Shown piece by piece: positions 1 through 7,082 of a DNA stretch of 17,434 bases. The stretch is from Phycisphaerae bacterium (GTDB lineage Bacteria > Planctomycetota > Phycisphaerae > UBA1845 > Fen-1342): NCBI GenBank assembly GCA_022842805.1, contig JALHOX010000037.1, positions 1 through 17,434 on the forward strand, read 5' to 3'. Made by a program: the position numbers and the translations under genes. Numbering within the stretch: position 1 is the first letter of the stretch; every line of letters starts with the position of its first letter. Under the pieces are notes generated by a model, which saw only the letters and a program-made list of their open reading frames with translations, was not told the origin of the DNA and did not search any database.

Positions 1-14
1 TGCTCTTCCGATCT
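1..14. other. Residual Illumina adapter sequence at contig edge
   Basis: The first 14 bases, TGCTCTTCCGATCT, equal the 3' end of the TruSeq read-2 adapter (known sequence ending GTGTGCTCTTCCGATCT). The read-1 adapter would have C instead of T at the first base, so read 2 fits better. They are library artefact rather than genome. The reading frame of the first gene happens to run open through them. Confidence 0.9.
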
Positions 15-657
15 CGCGAGCGGTGGGGCTACGCCTGAAGAGCAGGAGCAGGTGCGGCGTCTGAAGGCCCGCGACGCCGAGGTCCGCGCGCACGAGCAGG
101 CCCACAAAGCCGCCGCCGGCGGCCTCGCCGTCGGCGGACCCAGCTACGAATTTCAGCGCGGCCCCGATGGTCGCCAATACGCCGTCGGCGGCGAAGTGCA
201 GATCGACACCTCGGCGGTGAGCGGGGACCCCGAAGCGACGATTCGCAAGATGTCGCAGGTGATCGCCGCGGCGCTGGCGCCGGCGGAACCATCGGGCCAG
301 GATCGGGCCGTGGCAGCGGCAGCAGCCGCGACCCGCGCACAGGCTCAGGCCGAGCTGGCTGAGGAGCGCGCCGCCGAATCGGGCGGGGACGGCGCTGCGA
401 GCGGTGCGTCAGAATCGGGCCGCACGGGTTCGGGCGAGGCGAAGTCGAGCTCAGACACGAACGGCGCGAGTGAGGCGAGCTCCGCTGATTCGAGCGCCGC
501 CGATCCCAACGCCGCAAGCTCCCGTACGTCCGGATCGAACGGCGCCGCCGAGGCGGTCGGCGGCGGCTCGGTTGTGGCCCGCGACCGGCGGGCGAACGAA
601 TACGCCGCCATCCCGCTGGCCGATCGCGTCGGCCGCGGCTTCGATTTCGCGGCATGA
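15..657 (+). CDS. SprA-related putative metalloprotease, 5'-truncated by the contig edge
   Basis: The reading frame is already open at the left edge and stops at TGA 655-657. A GTG at 52 could be taken as a start, but conserved-looking sequence (TPEEQEQVRRLKARDAEVRA) begins before it, so the true start lies off the contig. The visible part has HEQAH (an HExxH zinc-binding motif, bases 91-105) and RGPDGRQYAVGGEV, both typical of the SprA-related putative metallopeptidase family. The domain ends around base 290. The remaining 120 residues are a low-complexity Ala/Ser/Gly/Glu tail, ending in a less biased segment (ARDRRANEYAAIPLADRVGR). The family assignment comes from recognised motifs. Substrate and role are unknown, and peptidase activity is inferred from HExxH only. 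It lies 118 bases upstream of dut on the same strand. Confidence 0.8.
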
Positions 658-775
658 TGCAATTCTCACGTTGCTGAACGGCGCTGCACGTGCCGATCGC
701 GACGTTGCAGATCGCGTTCGTGTTTGGGGGATTCGCGTCGCTTCATCGCCTTGGCGCGAACATATACTTTCGCCC

Positions 776-1225
776 ATGCCCCTCGAACTCAAACTTCGTC
801 GCGCCGCTCATGCGGCCGATCTTCCGCTGCCTGCCTACCAGACCGCCGACGCGGCCGGCCTCGATCTGCACGCCGCCAACGCCGAGCCGATCACGATCGC
901 GCCCGGCGATGTGAAGCTGGTGCCGACGGGCCTGTTCCTTGAGATCCCGCGCGGCTTCGAGGGGCAGGTGCGCATGCGGAGCGGTCTGGCGCTCAAGCAC
1001 GGCCTTTTTCTTCCCAATGCCCCGGGCACGATCGACGCCGACTATCGCGGTGAATTGCAGGTGATCGTCGCCAACGCTTCGAGGACGGCCTATACGGTCG
1101 AGCGCGGCACCCGGATTGCGCAACTGGTGATCGCGCCGGTGACGCGGGTCGAGGTGCGTGAGGTGGCGGACCTTTCGGCTACCGAACGAGGGGCGGGCGG
1201 CTTCGGCTCCACCGGCAAAGTCTGA
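776..1225 (+). CDS. dut: dUTP diphosphatase (dUTPase)
   Basis: This enzyme hydrolyses dUTP to dUMP and pyrophosphate in the cytoplasm, keeping uracil out of DNA and supplying dUMP for thymidylate synthesis. The 149-residue product has the normal size of the homotrimeric family and all five motifs: AGLDLHA (27-33), RSGLALKHG (68-76), GTIDADYRGE (84-93, with the catalytic-site Asp), RIAQLVIAPV (113-122) and the C-terminal arm ERGAGGFGSTGK (137-148). ATG 776 is chosen because MPLELKLRRA is the usual N-terminal beta strand, although the frame is open further upstream. No clear Shine-Dalgarno sequence precedes it. It faces the minus-strand dockerin-repeat gene, with hairpins between them. Confidence 0.97.
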   Translation: MPLELKLRRAAHAADLPLPAYQTADAAGLDLHAANAEPITIAPGDVKLVPTGLFLEIPRGFEGQVRMRSGLALKHGLFLPNAPGTIDADYRGELQVIVANASRTAYTVERGTRIAQLVIAPVTRVEVREVADLSATERGAGGFGSTGKV

Positions 1226-1306
1226 TCTGCGAGGTAGCGGCCGCGGCCCGCAGGCCGACGAATCTTCCCGCGCCTCGTTTTCTTGATGGATTACGCCAAC
1301 AAAGAA

Positions 1307-1342
1307 AAGCACGCACGTCGCCGCGAAGCGCCGTGCGTGTTT
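1307..1342. terminator. Candidate bidirectional terminator between convergent genes
   Basis: An 8-bp perfect stem (1310-1317 CACGCACG with 1332-1339 CGTGCGTG) extends by a G-U and two A-T pairs to about 11 bp. It has an A-rich run on the left (AAAGAAAA) and a short T run on the right. It lies between dut on the plus strand and the dockerin-repeat gene on the minus strand, where a two-way terminator is expected. Neither U tract is long. Confidence 0.5.
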
Positions 1343-1359
1343 GGTTGATCCAGGGAACT

Positions 1360-1385
1360 GTCGGCTCGCGATCAAACGAGCCGAC
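1360..1385. terminator. GC-rich hairpin just after the dockerin-repeat gene
   Basis: A perfect 9-bp inverted repeat (GTCGGCTCG at 1360-1368, CGAGCCGAC at 1377-1385) with an 8-base loop starts 17 bases past the minus-strand stop at 1403. There is no U tract, so it may be a 3' stabilising hairpin or a Rho-type end rather than a classical intrinsic terminator. Confidence 0.45.
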
Positions 1386-1402
1386 GCGGGGAGTAACTGA
1401 AC

Positions 1403-1834
1403 TTAGCAACCCGTCAGCAGGCAGACGAACGCGCCGATGTCGCCGACTTCGACGAATCCGTTTTGATTGACGTCCGCGAGGTTGATGTTGCAGTCGGGGT
1501 AGGTGGCGGCGTACTGGGCCGGGTTGGTGATGGCCAGCACGAAGCCGCCGATGTCGCCGACTTCGACGAATCCGTTGCAGTTCATGTCGCCGAGCAGCTC
1601 GGCGTCGGGCTGGATGCCGGCCCAGAAGCCGCCGGCCAAGGCGTAAGTGCCGCCGGTCATGGCGCCGGCGTCGGGTTGGCCGATGGTGCCGGAGAGGCTG
1701 TAGGTGCCGCCGGTGCTGGTGCCGCCGCCGCCGTCGATGGTGTACCAGTTGATGGCGTATTGGGCCTGGGCGACGAGGCCGAGGGCGGCCGCGACCGAGA
1801 GGATGGCAAAGCGGGTTGCAATGTTCCGAATCAT
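1403..1834 (-). CDS. Secreted protein with two dockerin-like repeats
   Basis: A 143-residue exported protein. Residues 1-24 form a signal peptide (basic start, hydrophobic core AILSVAAALGLVAQA, cleavage near AQA-QYA). A short middle domain has the pattern GGTYSLSGTIGQPDAG then GGTYALAGGFWAG, which I associate with planctomycete secreted proteins. The C-terminal 60 residues carry two EF-hand-like dockerin repeats, DMNCNGFVEVGDIGGFVLAI and DVNQNGFVEVGDIGAFVCLL, with Asp/Asn residues spaced as Ca2+ ligands. In planctomycetes such modules often end large exported proteins; here almost nothing else is present, so it may be an adaptor or anchor rather than an enzyme. ATG 1834 is supported by AAGGAG six bases upstream. 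The function is not known. Confidence 0.85.
   Translation of the reverse strand: MIRNIATRFAILSVAAALGLVAQAQYAINWYTIDGGGGTSTGGTYSLSGTIGQPDAGAMTGGTYALAGGFWAGIQPDAELLGDMNCNGFVEVGDIGGFVLAITNPAQYAATYPDCNINLADVNQNGFVEVGDIGAFVCLLTGC
1432..1576. repeat. Two identical 31-bp direct repeats encoding the dockerin motifs
   Basis: Bases 1432-1462 and 1546-1576 are the same 31-bp sequence at a period of 114 bp (38 codons). They encode the NGFVEVGDIG core of each dockerin repeat. The sequence between the copies differs. Confidence 0.9.
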
Positions 1835-1840
1835 CGAGTG

Positions 1841-1846
1841 CTCCTT
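1841..1846 (-). promoter_or_regulatory. Shine-Dalgarno site of the dockerin-repeat gene
   Basis: AAGGAG on the minus strand with six bases before ATG 1834. This fixes that start. Confidence 0.75.
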
Positions 1847-2005
1847 GGCTTTTGGGGCCGTTCGGTTCAGAGCGGCGGGGCGGGGAGAGTCCGGCCCGCC
1901 GGCCTGAATCGAAGTTGGCAGTCCTGTCTGTAACTAGCTAGCGCGAAAACCGGGCGATGTCGACACAGATTTTTCGCTCGGATTTTCCGGTCGCGGCTTG
2001 CGGGG

Positions 2006-3319
2006 CTACTGAATCCTCGCGGTGCCGGTATTACAAGTCCATATTCCGCGGCGGTTTAGCGTCGTGGTGCCGGCCGCGTCGAAGGTGCCCGGCGTCAGGA
2101 AAAAGACGCTGCCTTGCGGCATCGCGCTGTGGGCCGGCGCGATCGCCGGGTACCAGTCGCTGCATGCGCCGGTAGGGGTGGCATTGGCCGTTGCGGCGAC
2201 GTAGCAGTTCTCGCCGGTGATGCAGGATTCGACCACCAGATCCGGCCCGCCGCCGCCGCGTTCGTTTTCGGCCTGCATGAGGAAGTGCGTCTCGGCGTCG
2301 ATGCAGGGCTGTTTATCCAACAGTCGCTCGCGCTTGGCAAGTTCGGCGCTGCTTTCGCCCTCGCCGCGCTCGGCGTTGGCGACGAGCGTTGCGCCGTCGT
2401 TGAGGTTGCCCCATTCGTCATAGTCGACGAGCGTCGTGCGTGAGTCGTCGAGTTCGCCGCACCACGGGGCGGCGGAGCCTGAGCCGCCGCCGCGGAAGCC
2501 GAGGTCCTGCGCGATGCCGGTGCTGACGGGCGAATCGTCGCAGTTAAAGTCGACGCTCATCATGCGTGTGCCGCGGGGTTCGTCGAGCGCGTTTTCGTTC
2601 AGGCTGCACATGCGTCCGTGCGAGAAGTCGATGTCCTTGAAGAGCGCGTAATCGGGGGCGAAAGCCAGACTGAGCAGCCGCGATCGCACGCCCGAGAGCT
2701 GATAGGTGTAGGCCATCACGCTGGGCAGATTCTGCACGTAGGGCGTGGTGATTCCCGAGTCCATCGAGCCGGCATGGCCGAGGCCGAGGTTGTGGCCGAA
2801 TTCGTGGGCGAGCGTGGCGGCCTGCTCGAAGAGCGTACCCGTGCTGCCGCCGAAGCCGCCGAGCGTGACGATGAATGCGTCGCCGCCGTTGGCGCGGCCG
2901 GAGCTGCCCGAGGTGACGCAGCCGCTGTTGTCGTCGATGTCGTTGCTGTCGACGCGGTACTGGTGGGCGAAGATGCAGTAGTGCCAGCCGACGCCCTGAT
3001 CGCGATAGATGTTGCGAATGCTGCGATAGGTGTTGTTTGCGCCGGTGTAGGTCCAGAAGCTGCCGCAGTCGTCGTTCGGGTCGCCGGTGAGGGTGTTGTA
3101 ATGAGGGATCTCGTCATCGAGATCGATGATCAGCGTGTGACCCTGGCAAGCGAACATCTGGATCACCGCGTCGAGGACGAGTTGATCGGGCAGATGGTTG
3201 TGCCCGCCGCCGTCGCCCATGTAGTCGATCTCGACGCGGAATGTGGCGGCCGAGGCGGACGCGGCGAGCAGGCCCGCCGCAACCGCTGCGATTCCGCACT
3301 GATTTACGAACGTCTTCAT
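2006..3319 (-). CDS. Secreted metzincin-type zinc metalloprotease
   Basis: A 437-residue exported endopeptidase. The signal peptide spans residues 1-24 (core IAAVAAGLLAASASA). The zinc site HEFGHNLGLGH (172-182) is the full metzincin consensus HExxHxxGxxH, and PSVMAY (199-204) supplies the Met-turn 20 residues further on. A DYDEWGNL segment (299-306) is a motif I associate with bacterial secreted metalloproteases. The mature part has 12 cysteines, unusually many and an even number, suggesting disulfides outside the cytoplasm. The frame extends 13 codons further upstream, but ATG 3319 has GGAGA six bases before it and starts directly with the signal peptide. It lies 35 bases after the serine hydrolase gene and is probably co-transcribed with it. 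The substrate is unknown, and no dockerin or binding module is present at the C terminus. Confidence 0.88.
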   Translation of the reverse strand: MKTFVNQCGIAAVAAGLLAASASAATFRVEIDYMGDGGGHNHLPDQLVLDAVIQMFACQGHTLIIDLDDEIPHYNTLTGDPNDDCGSFWTYTGANNTYRSIRNIYRDQGVGWHYCIFAHQYRVDSNDIDDNSGCVTSGSSGRANGGDAFIVTLGGFGGSTGTLFEQAATLAHEFGHNLGLGHAGSMDSGITTPYVQNLPSVMAYTYQLSGVRSRLLSLAFAPDYALFKDIDFSHGRMCSLNENALDEPRGTRMMSVDFNCDDSPVSTGIAQDLGFRGGGSGSAAPWCGELDDSRTTLVDYDEWGNLNDGATLVANAERGEGESSAELAKRERLLDKQPCIDAETHFLMQAENERGGGGPDLVVESCITGENCYVAATANATPTGACSDWYPAIAPAHSAMPQGSVFFLTPGTFDAAGTTTLNRRGIWTCNTGTARIQ

Positions 3320-3325
3320 AGCCAA

Positions 3326-3330
3326 TCTCC
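3326..3330 (-). promoter_or_regulatory. Shine-Dalgarno site deciding the metalloprotease start
   Basis: GGAGA on the minus strand lies six bases before ATG 3319. It favours this start over in-frame ATGs 5' of it at 3349 and 3358. Confidence 0.65.
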
Positions 3331-3354
3331 GAAGAGGTTGCATCCAAATCATCT

Positions 3355-4758
3355 TCAAGCCCCGATCCGGGCCGTTCCCAGCGGCGCTCGGAGCAGGACC
3401 TTCTTGTTGACCAATCCCGTCCAGGCCGAGTTGCCCGGCTCGAGATTCAGTTTGCTTCCGTCGCTAACGAAGTCCAGCGCGTTGCCCAGCGTGTGAAACG
3501 GCTCGTCATAGCTGCCGAATGTCTCGGGAAAAAGAAACTCGTTCGGCTCGACCCAGAAGCCGTCGATGCAGAGCGTCGGCCAGTTGGTCTGACCATCGAG
3601 CGTGGGCTTGAGGCGGTCGTACATCTGCGATGCGAAGTTGCCGGTTTCCTCGTCGCCGTTCTGCTTGTTGAACCAGACGAAGACGCGCAAGCCGTCGGCC
3701 CGCTGGACGATGCGACAATTGACGCCCGCCAGCGCACCGCCGTGCGAGCCGGTCCAACCGGGTTCCATCGGCTGGCCGATGTTGTCGGCGCCGGCGGCGG
3801 TCAGAAATCGGTCGGCGAATTGCAGGATGGTCGCCGGACTGACGACGAGGCCGCCCTGGCCGACGCGGGCTTCGTGATCCCATGAGCCGTAGGGCGTGTC
3901 GGTCAGCACGGAACAGGCGATCAACTGCGGGCAATCGCTGGTCTCGAACACGCAGAAATCCTGCGCGGCGTCGTAATACGCTTCGCGAACCGGCTGATCT
4001 GAGCGGAATGTGCGGCCCTGACGCAGGTCGGTCGAGGGCACCCACATATCGGCGGTCAGGATGTTGCTGCGCAGGTAAGCGACCAGCGACTGACCGGAGA
4101 CCTGTTCGACGATCAGCCCCATCGCCAGCGAGCCGATGTTGGAATAGGCCGAGTCGCTGCCGGGGGTGAATTGAAGTTCCTGGCCCAGGATCCAGCGCAG
4201 CGTGTTTGTGCGGCCGGGCGGGCTGGCGATGTCCATGTCGTCCGACGAACTGCATTCCCGGTAGGTGAGGTCGCCGACTTCGCCGCGATCCCATCCGCCG
4301 CGATGCGTGAGCAGATCGCGAATGGTCACGTCGCGCAGCCGCGAATCGCCCAGGGTGGGGAAAGGCGAGATGTTCAGCACGCCGCCGCCGGGCTGGCCCA
4401 GGTTGAACGCGTTGCGGTCGATGCCCTGAGGCCCGAAGACTCCCTCATCCGCCAGCCTTTGAATCGCGGCGGCGGTGAAGGGCTTTGTGCAGCTTGCGAT
4501 GCGCACCAGCGCGTTCTCGGGCATCGGCTCCGATTCGCCGTCGTCGTGCCAACCGAAGCCGCGCTGATAGATGACGCAGCCGTCGCGCATGACCGCCAGC
4601 AGACCGCCGCTGATGCCGTTGCGGGCCATGAATTGCACCATCTCGGTGTCCATCCAGGCCAGCGATGCGATGGGGCGGCCCGTGATCGGCAGCCCGCCGG
4701 CGATCGCCGGAAGCGTCGCGCAGGTCGAGATCGTCAGGATGTTCAGCAGGCTACGCAT
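3355..4758 (-). CDS. Secreted serine hydrolase, class C beta-lactamase / penicillin-binding-protein-like
   Basis: A 467-residue exported protein of the beta-lactamase class C fold (Pfam Beta-lactamase type), a family that includes esterases, D-Ala-D-Ala peptidases and D-aminopeptidases. The signal peptide covers residues 1-20. The catalytic triad motifs are visible: SCTK (89-92, nucleophile Ser89 and Lys92 of SxxK), YSN (205-207, YxN) and HGG (339-341, in place of KTG). LLTHRGGWDRG (149-159) is a further family landmark. About 100 residues after the core are not recognised. HGG rather than KTG points to an esterase or peptidase more than a true antibiotic-resistance enzyme; this is inference. 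GGAGA lies about ten bases before the start ATG. The metalloprotease gene follows after 35 bases, so the two exported hydrolases are likely made together. Confidence 0.88.
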   Translation of the reverse strand: MRSLLNILTISTCATLPAIAGGLPITGRPIASLAWMDTEMVQFMARNGISGGLLAVMRDGCVIYQRGFGWHDDGESEPMPENALVRIASCTKPFTAAAIQRLADEGVFGPQGIDRNAFNLGQPGGGVLNISPFPTLGDSRLRDVTIRDLLTHRGGWDRGEVGDLTYRECSSSDDMDIASPPGRTNTLRWILGQELQFTPGSDSAYSNIGSLAMGLIVEQVSGQSLVAYLRSNILTADMWVPSTDLRQGRTFRSDQPVREAYYDAAQDFCVFETSDCPQLIACSVLTDTPYGSWDHEARVGQGGLVVSPATILQFADRFLTAAGADNIGQPMEPGWTGSHGGALAGVNCRIVQRADGLRVFVWFNKQNGDEETGNFASQMYDRLKPTLDGQTNWPTLCIDGFWVEPNEFLFPETFGSYDEPFHTLGNALDFVSDGSKLNLEPGNSAWTGLVNKKVLLRAPLGTARIGA

Positions 4759-4818
4759 TCAGTCCATATCTCCGCCGACCGTCGCGTGTCGAGACACATT
4801 TCGCCGATTCGGGGCTCG

Positions 4819-4837
4819 CGCGGGCGAAATGCCCGCG
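4819..4837 (-). terminator. Hairpin after the fibre-like gene
   Basis: A perfect 7-bp GC stem (CGCGGGC / GCCCGCG) with the loop GAAAT lies 15 bases beyond the minus-strand stop at 4853. There is no U tract. The position suggests transcript termination or 3' end protection, separating this gene from the serine hydrolase. Confidence 0.45.
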
Positions 4838-4852
4838 GCTGTTTGAGGACTT

Positions 4853-6325
4853 CTACTGAAGGTTCACGAGCACGAGCACGAGGCCCTTTTCGCCCGCGGC
4901 CAGCTTCGACATGGCCTTACCGATGACGCAGCCATGTGCGTTGCCGAAATCGGTGACCTTCATGGCGTGGCCGGCGGTGTCGCTGGTGGTCAGCATGTCG
5001 CCGACCTCGATCGCGCCGCTGGTCGCGTCGCACTTGACCCAGACGCGGCCGCTCATCGCGATGGCGGGGTTCTTTTCTTCGCCCGGCAGGTTGCCGAGGA
5101 TCGCACCCGCCGGCAGGCCGCCCGCGCCGCCGGCGACGCCCGCGACGCGCTTGTTGTAGCTGCCCTTCGAAATGCGCAGTTGGCCGGCGTTGTCGGGGTC
5201 GAGCTCCATCACCGTGCCGGGCTCGGTGGCCTCGCTGCAGGGGAAGCGCTCGGCGACGTCGGCGCCGGTGATCTCGAGCACCGGGACGCGGACGATGCCG
5301 CCGTCGTTGTTCAGAAACAGGGTCGAAGTGGCGCCGTTGTTGCGGGCCATGATTTCGTTGTTATCGATGGAGATGTTCTGGCCGGTCAGGCTGCCGACCG
5401 TGATGTAGCCGCCGCCGGTGGGTTCGGCGTCGGTGCCGCTGAGAACCTCGAGCGAATTCTGCATGCGCGAGGTACCAAGCACCCAAAGGGCCTGGCCCGA
5501 GCCGAAGCCGCCCGACCCGCCGAAGACGCCGCCGTAGCCGGTGGCTGCGTTGGCGAAGCCGGCGACGCCCCACCAGCCCTCGCCGCGGACGCCCGCGCCT
5601 TCGTCGTTGTTGTTGTTTAGGCCGTGAACGGCGTCACCGGGGGTGCCGGCGATGCTGAGAATTTCGCCGCGGACGGCGTCGCCGTTGCGAGCGATGAAGA
5701 CGCCGGCGTCGCCGGTGGAGTCGTTCCAGCAGTTGAGACCGTCGCCGGTGGTCTGGCAATAGATCGACTGGGCGTTGCTGCTGGAGCCGGCGAACGGTCC
5801 GTCGATGATGAGCGGCCCGCCCGTCAGGCGCTGACCGCCGGTGACATGCAGGTCGGTGAGCGGGTTGTTGTTGCCGATGCCGACGCGGCCGGTGGTGTAC
5901 CAGATGTTGTTACCGGTCTTTTCCCACGGCTTGGTGGCCCAGACGGCCGACGGGGCGGAGGTGAGCTCTTGGCGCGGGTTGAGCGACGTGTAAGCGCCGG
6001 TCGAGGTCCCGGGGCGTACACCGACGGCCAGCCAGCGCATGTCGCCGTTGAAGTGCGACGAGTTGAACGCGAGGTCGGCGGTGAAGATGCCGTCGACGAC
6101 GGTCACATCGGGAACATCGATGGTCTGAAGGAGAAAGCCGAGGCTCGCGGCGTCGGCCAGTTGGAATCGCAGGTCATAGGTGCCGTTGGCGGGGTTGCCG
6201 TTGTCTTCCAGTCGGCCCTGGTAGGTGATCGAAGTGTCGAGCGGCGGGAGGGCGTAAGCCGCGGTGCCTGTCACGATCGCCGCGCAGGCGGCCAGGAAGC
6301 GCTTGAAGCCATTGCCAACGGACAT
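4853..6325 (-). CDS. Secreted tail-fibre-like surface protein
   Basis: A 490-residue exported protein. The signal peptide is residues 1-26 (RFLAACAAIVTGTAAYA). Residues 32-130 form the TYQGRL / GTYDLRFQLADA domain often found at the start of secreted planctomycete proteins. RVGIGNNNPLTDLHVTG (147-163) resembles the VGIGT-NP-LHV head of bacterial and phage fibre proteins. Residues 205-275 are Gly/Asn-rich with repeated GVRGEG / GVAGFA / GVFGGS units suggestive of a beta-helical shaft. Residues 356-490 (ADVAERF, RVAGVAGG, MLTTSDTAGHAMK, VIGKAMS) resemble the C-terminal domain that often caps such proteins, but there is no intramolecular chaperone domain beyond it. ATG 6325 is preceded by AAGGAG at seven bases, which rejects the 72-codon upstream extension. 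The role is probably a cell-surface or adhesive fibre; this is inference. Confidence 0.8.
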   Translation of the reverse strand: MSVGNGFKRFLAACAAIVTGTAAYALPPLDTSITYQGRLEDNGNPANGTYDLRFQLADAASLGFLLQTIDVPDVTVVDGIFTADLAFNSSHFNGDMRWLAVGVRPGTSTGAYTSLNPRQELTSAPSAVWATKPWEKTGNNIWYTTGRVGIGNNNPLTDLHVTGGQRLTGGPLIIDGPFAGSSSNAQSIYCQTTGDGLNCWNDSTGDAGVFIARNGDAVRGEILSIAGTPGDAVHGLNNNNDEGAGVRGEGWWGVAGFANAATGYGGVFGGSGGFGSGQALWVLGTSRMQNSLEVLSGTDAEPTGGGYITVGSLTGQNISIDNNEIMARNNGATSTLFLNNDGGIVRVPVLEITGADVAERFPCSEATEPGTVMELDPDNAGQLRISKGSYNKRVAGVAGGAGGLPAGAILGNLPGEEKNPAIAMSGRVWVKCDATSGAIEVGDMLTTSDTAGHAMKVTDFGNAHGCVIGKAMSKLAAGEKGLVLVLVNLQ

Positions 6326-6332
6326 GAAATCT

Positions 6333-6338
6333 CTCCTT
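6333..6338 (-). promoter_or_regulatory. Shine-Dalgarno site deciding the fibre-like gene start
   Basis: AAGGAG on the minus strand, seven bases before ATG 6325. The sequence upstream in the same open frame is Arg/Ser/Pro-rich and looks untranslated. Confidence 0.75.
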
Positions 6339-6551
6339 GCGAGTTCGTCACGAGACGGGAAGCCAGCTGATGAGTTCAGCATACACCCCGTAAACGACGA
6401 ATTTCGCAGGGAATTACGCGATCGAGGGCGAATTTTGGCGGGGGTCGCGTCGAGACGGGCGGCGGGCGTCCTCTTTTGGGACGCCGCGCCGTGCTTTGTG
6501 CGGCCGCAAGCGGACCGGATCGGCCGGGTCGGATAACTCAACGGTCGAGGC

Positions 6552-6579
6552 GTCCGGTGAGCCGGCGCTTCAGCCGGAC
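6552..6579 (-). terminator. Weak hairpin after the VOC gene
   Basis: GTCCGG (6552-6557) pairs with CCGGAC (6574-6579), plus one wobble pair, nine bases beyond the minus-strand stop at 6588. The loop is 14 bases and no U tract follows, so the call is tentative. Confidence 0.3.
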
Positions 6580-6587
6580 CGCCCGCT

Positions 6588-7070
6588 CTACTTCTTCGCT
6601 TTTGCGACGTGCTGGTCGATCAGAATCGGATTGCCGTCGGGATCGACCAGGGTGATGAAATCGGGCCCTGTGCCCGCTTCGTCGGCTGTTTTCGTGAGCG
6701 TGAGGCCGCGGGCCTTGAGCGCCTGCTGCAATTCGCGCACGTCTTCGAACTCGGGCAGCGGGTTGCAGGCCGGGTCCCAGCCGGGGTTAAAGGTCAGCGT
6801 GTTCTTATCGAACATGCCCTGAAACAGCCCGATGGTGGTGGTGTCATTTCGCAGGATGAGCCACTTTTTCCCGTCGCCGCCGGCCTTCGAGAAGCCCAGC
6901 TTTTCATAAAACTCGCGCGACGCGGCAACATCCTTGACGGCAAGACTGACCGAAAACGCACCAAGCTTCATTTGCGGTTCTCCATTGGCGGCGACTCCGA
7001 GGCGGTGGGCGATTGCGAACCCGAGGCTCAGGGAAAAGAGGGCGATTGCGGCGACGGCGTGGCGATTCAA
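6588..7070 (-). CDS. Exported VOC (glyoxalase/bleomycin-resistance fold) protein
   Basis: A 160-residue protein whose residues 37-155 form one vicinal-oxygen-chelate module: FSVSLAVKDVAASREFYEKLGF at the start, FEDVRELQQALKARG for the mid helix and DFITLVDPDGNPILIDQ at the end. The N-terminal 30 residues (AVAAIALFSLSLGFAIA) look like a signal peptide or membrane anchor. The long form starts at TTG 7070 with AAGGAG six bases upstream. An internal ATG at 6971 also has GGAG eight bases upstream and would give a cytosolic protein of 127 residues. The VOC fold covers lyases, dioxygenases and binding proteins, and no residue here settles which. The gene is divergent from the AraC-type regulator, which may control it. 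Confidence 0.85.
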   Translation of the reverse strand: MNRHAVAAIALFSLSLGFAIAHRLGVAANGEPQMKLGAFSVSLAVKDVAASREFYEKLGFSKAGGDGKKWLILRNDTTTIGLFQGMFDKNTLTFNPGWDPACNPLPEFEDVRELQQALKARGLTLTKTADEAGTGPDFITLVDPDGNPILIDQHVAKAKK

Positions 7071-7076
7071 GGGCGA

Positions 7077-7082
7077 CTCCTT
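7077..7082 (-). promoter_or_regulatory. Shine-Dalgarno site for a TTG start of the VOC gene
   Basis: AAGGAG on the minus strand with six bases before TTG 7070. It supports translation of the signal-peptide form from a non-ATG codon. Confidence 0.6.

Noticed and set aside
52..657. GTG 52 as the start of the first gene
   Set aside because: Sequence typical of the SprA-related domain begins upstream of it, and the contig edge explains the missing start.
404..775. N-terminal extension of dUTPase overlapping the SprA-related gene
   Set aside because: The overlap is a different frame of the SprA-related gene, and dUTPases normally start directly at the MPLELKLRRA-like strand.
3355..4758. Antibiotic-resistance beta-lactamase
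   Set aside because: SxxK and YxN are present, but the third motif is HGG and there is a long C-terminal extension. The broader serine-hydrolase family is the safer call.
6326..6541. N-terminal 72-codon extension of the fibre-like protein
   Set aside because: Composition is Arg/Ser/Pro-rich, while ATG 6325 has a good AAGGAG and begins a signal peptide.
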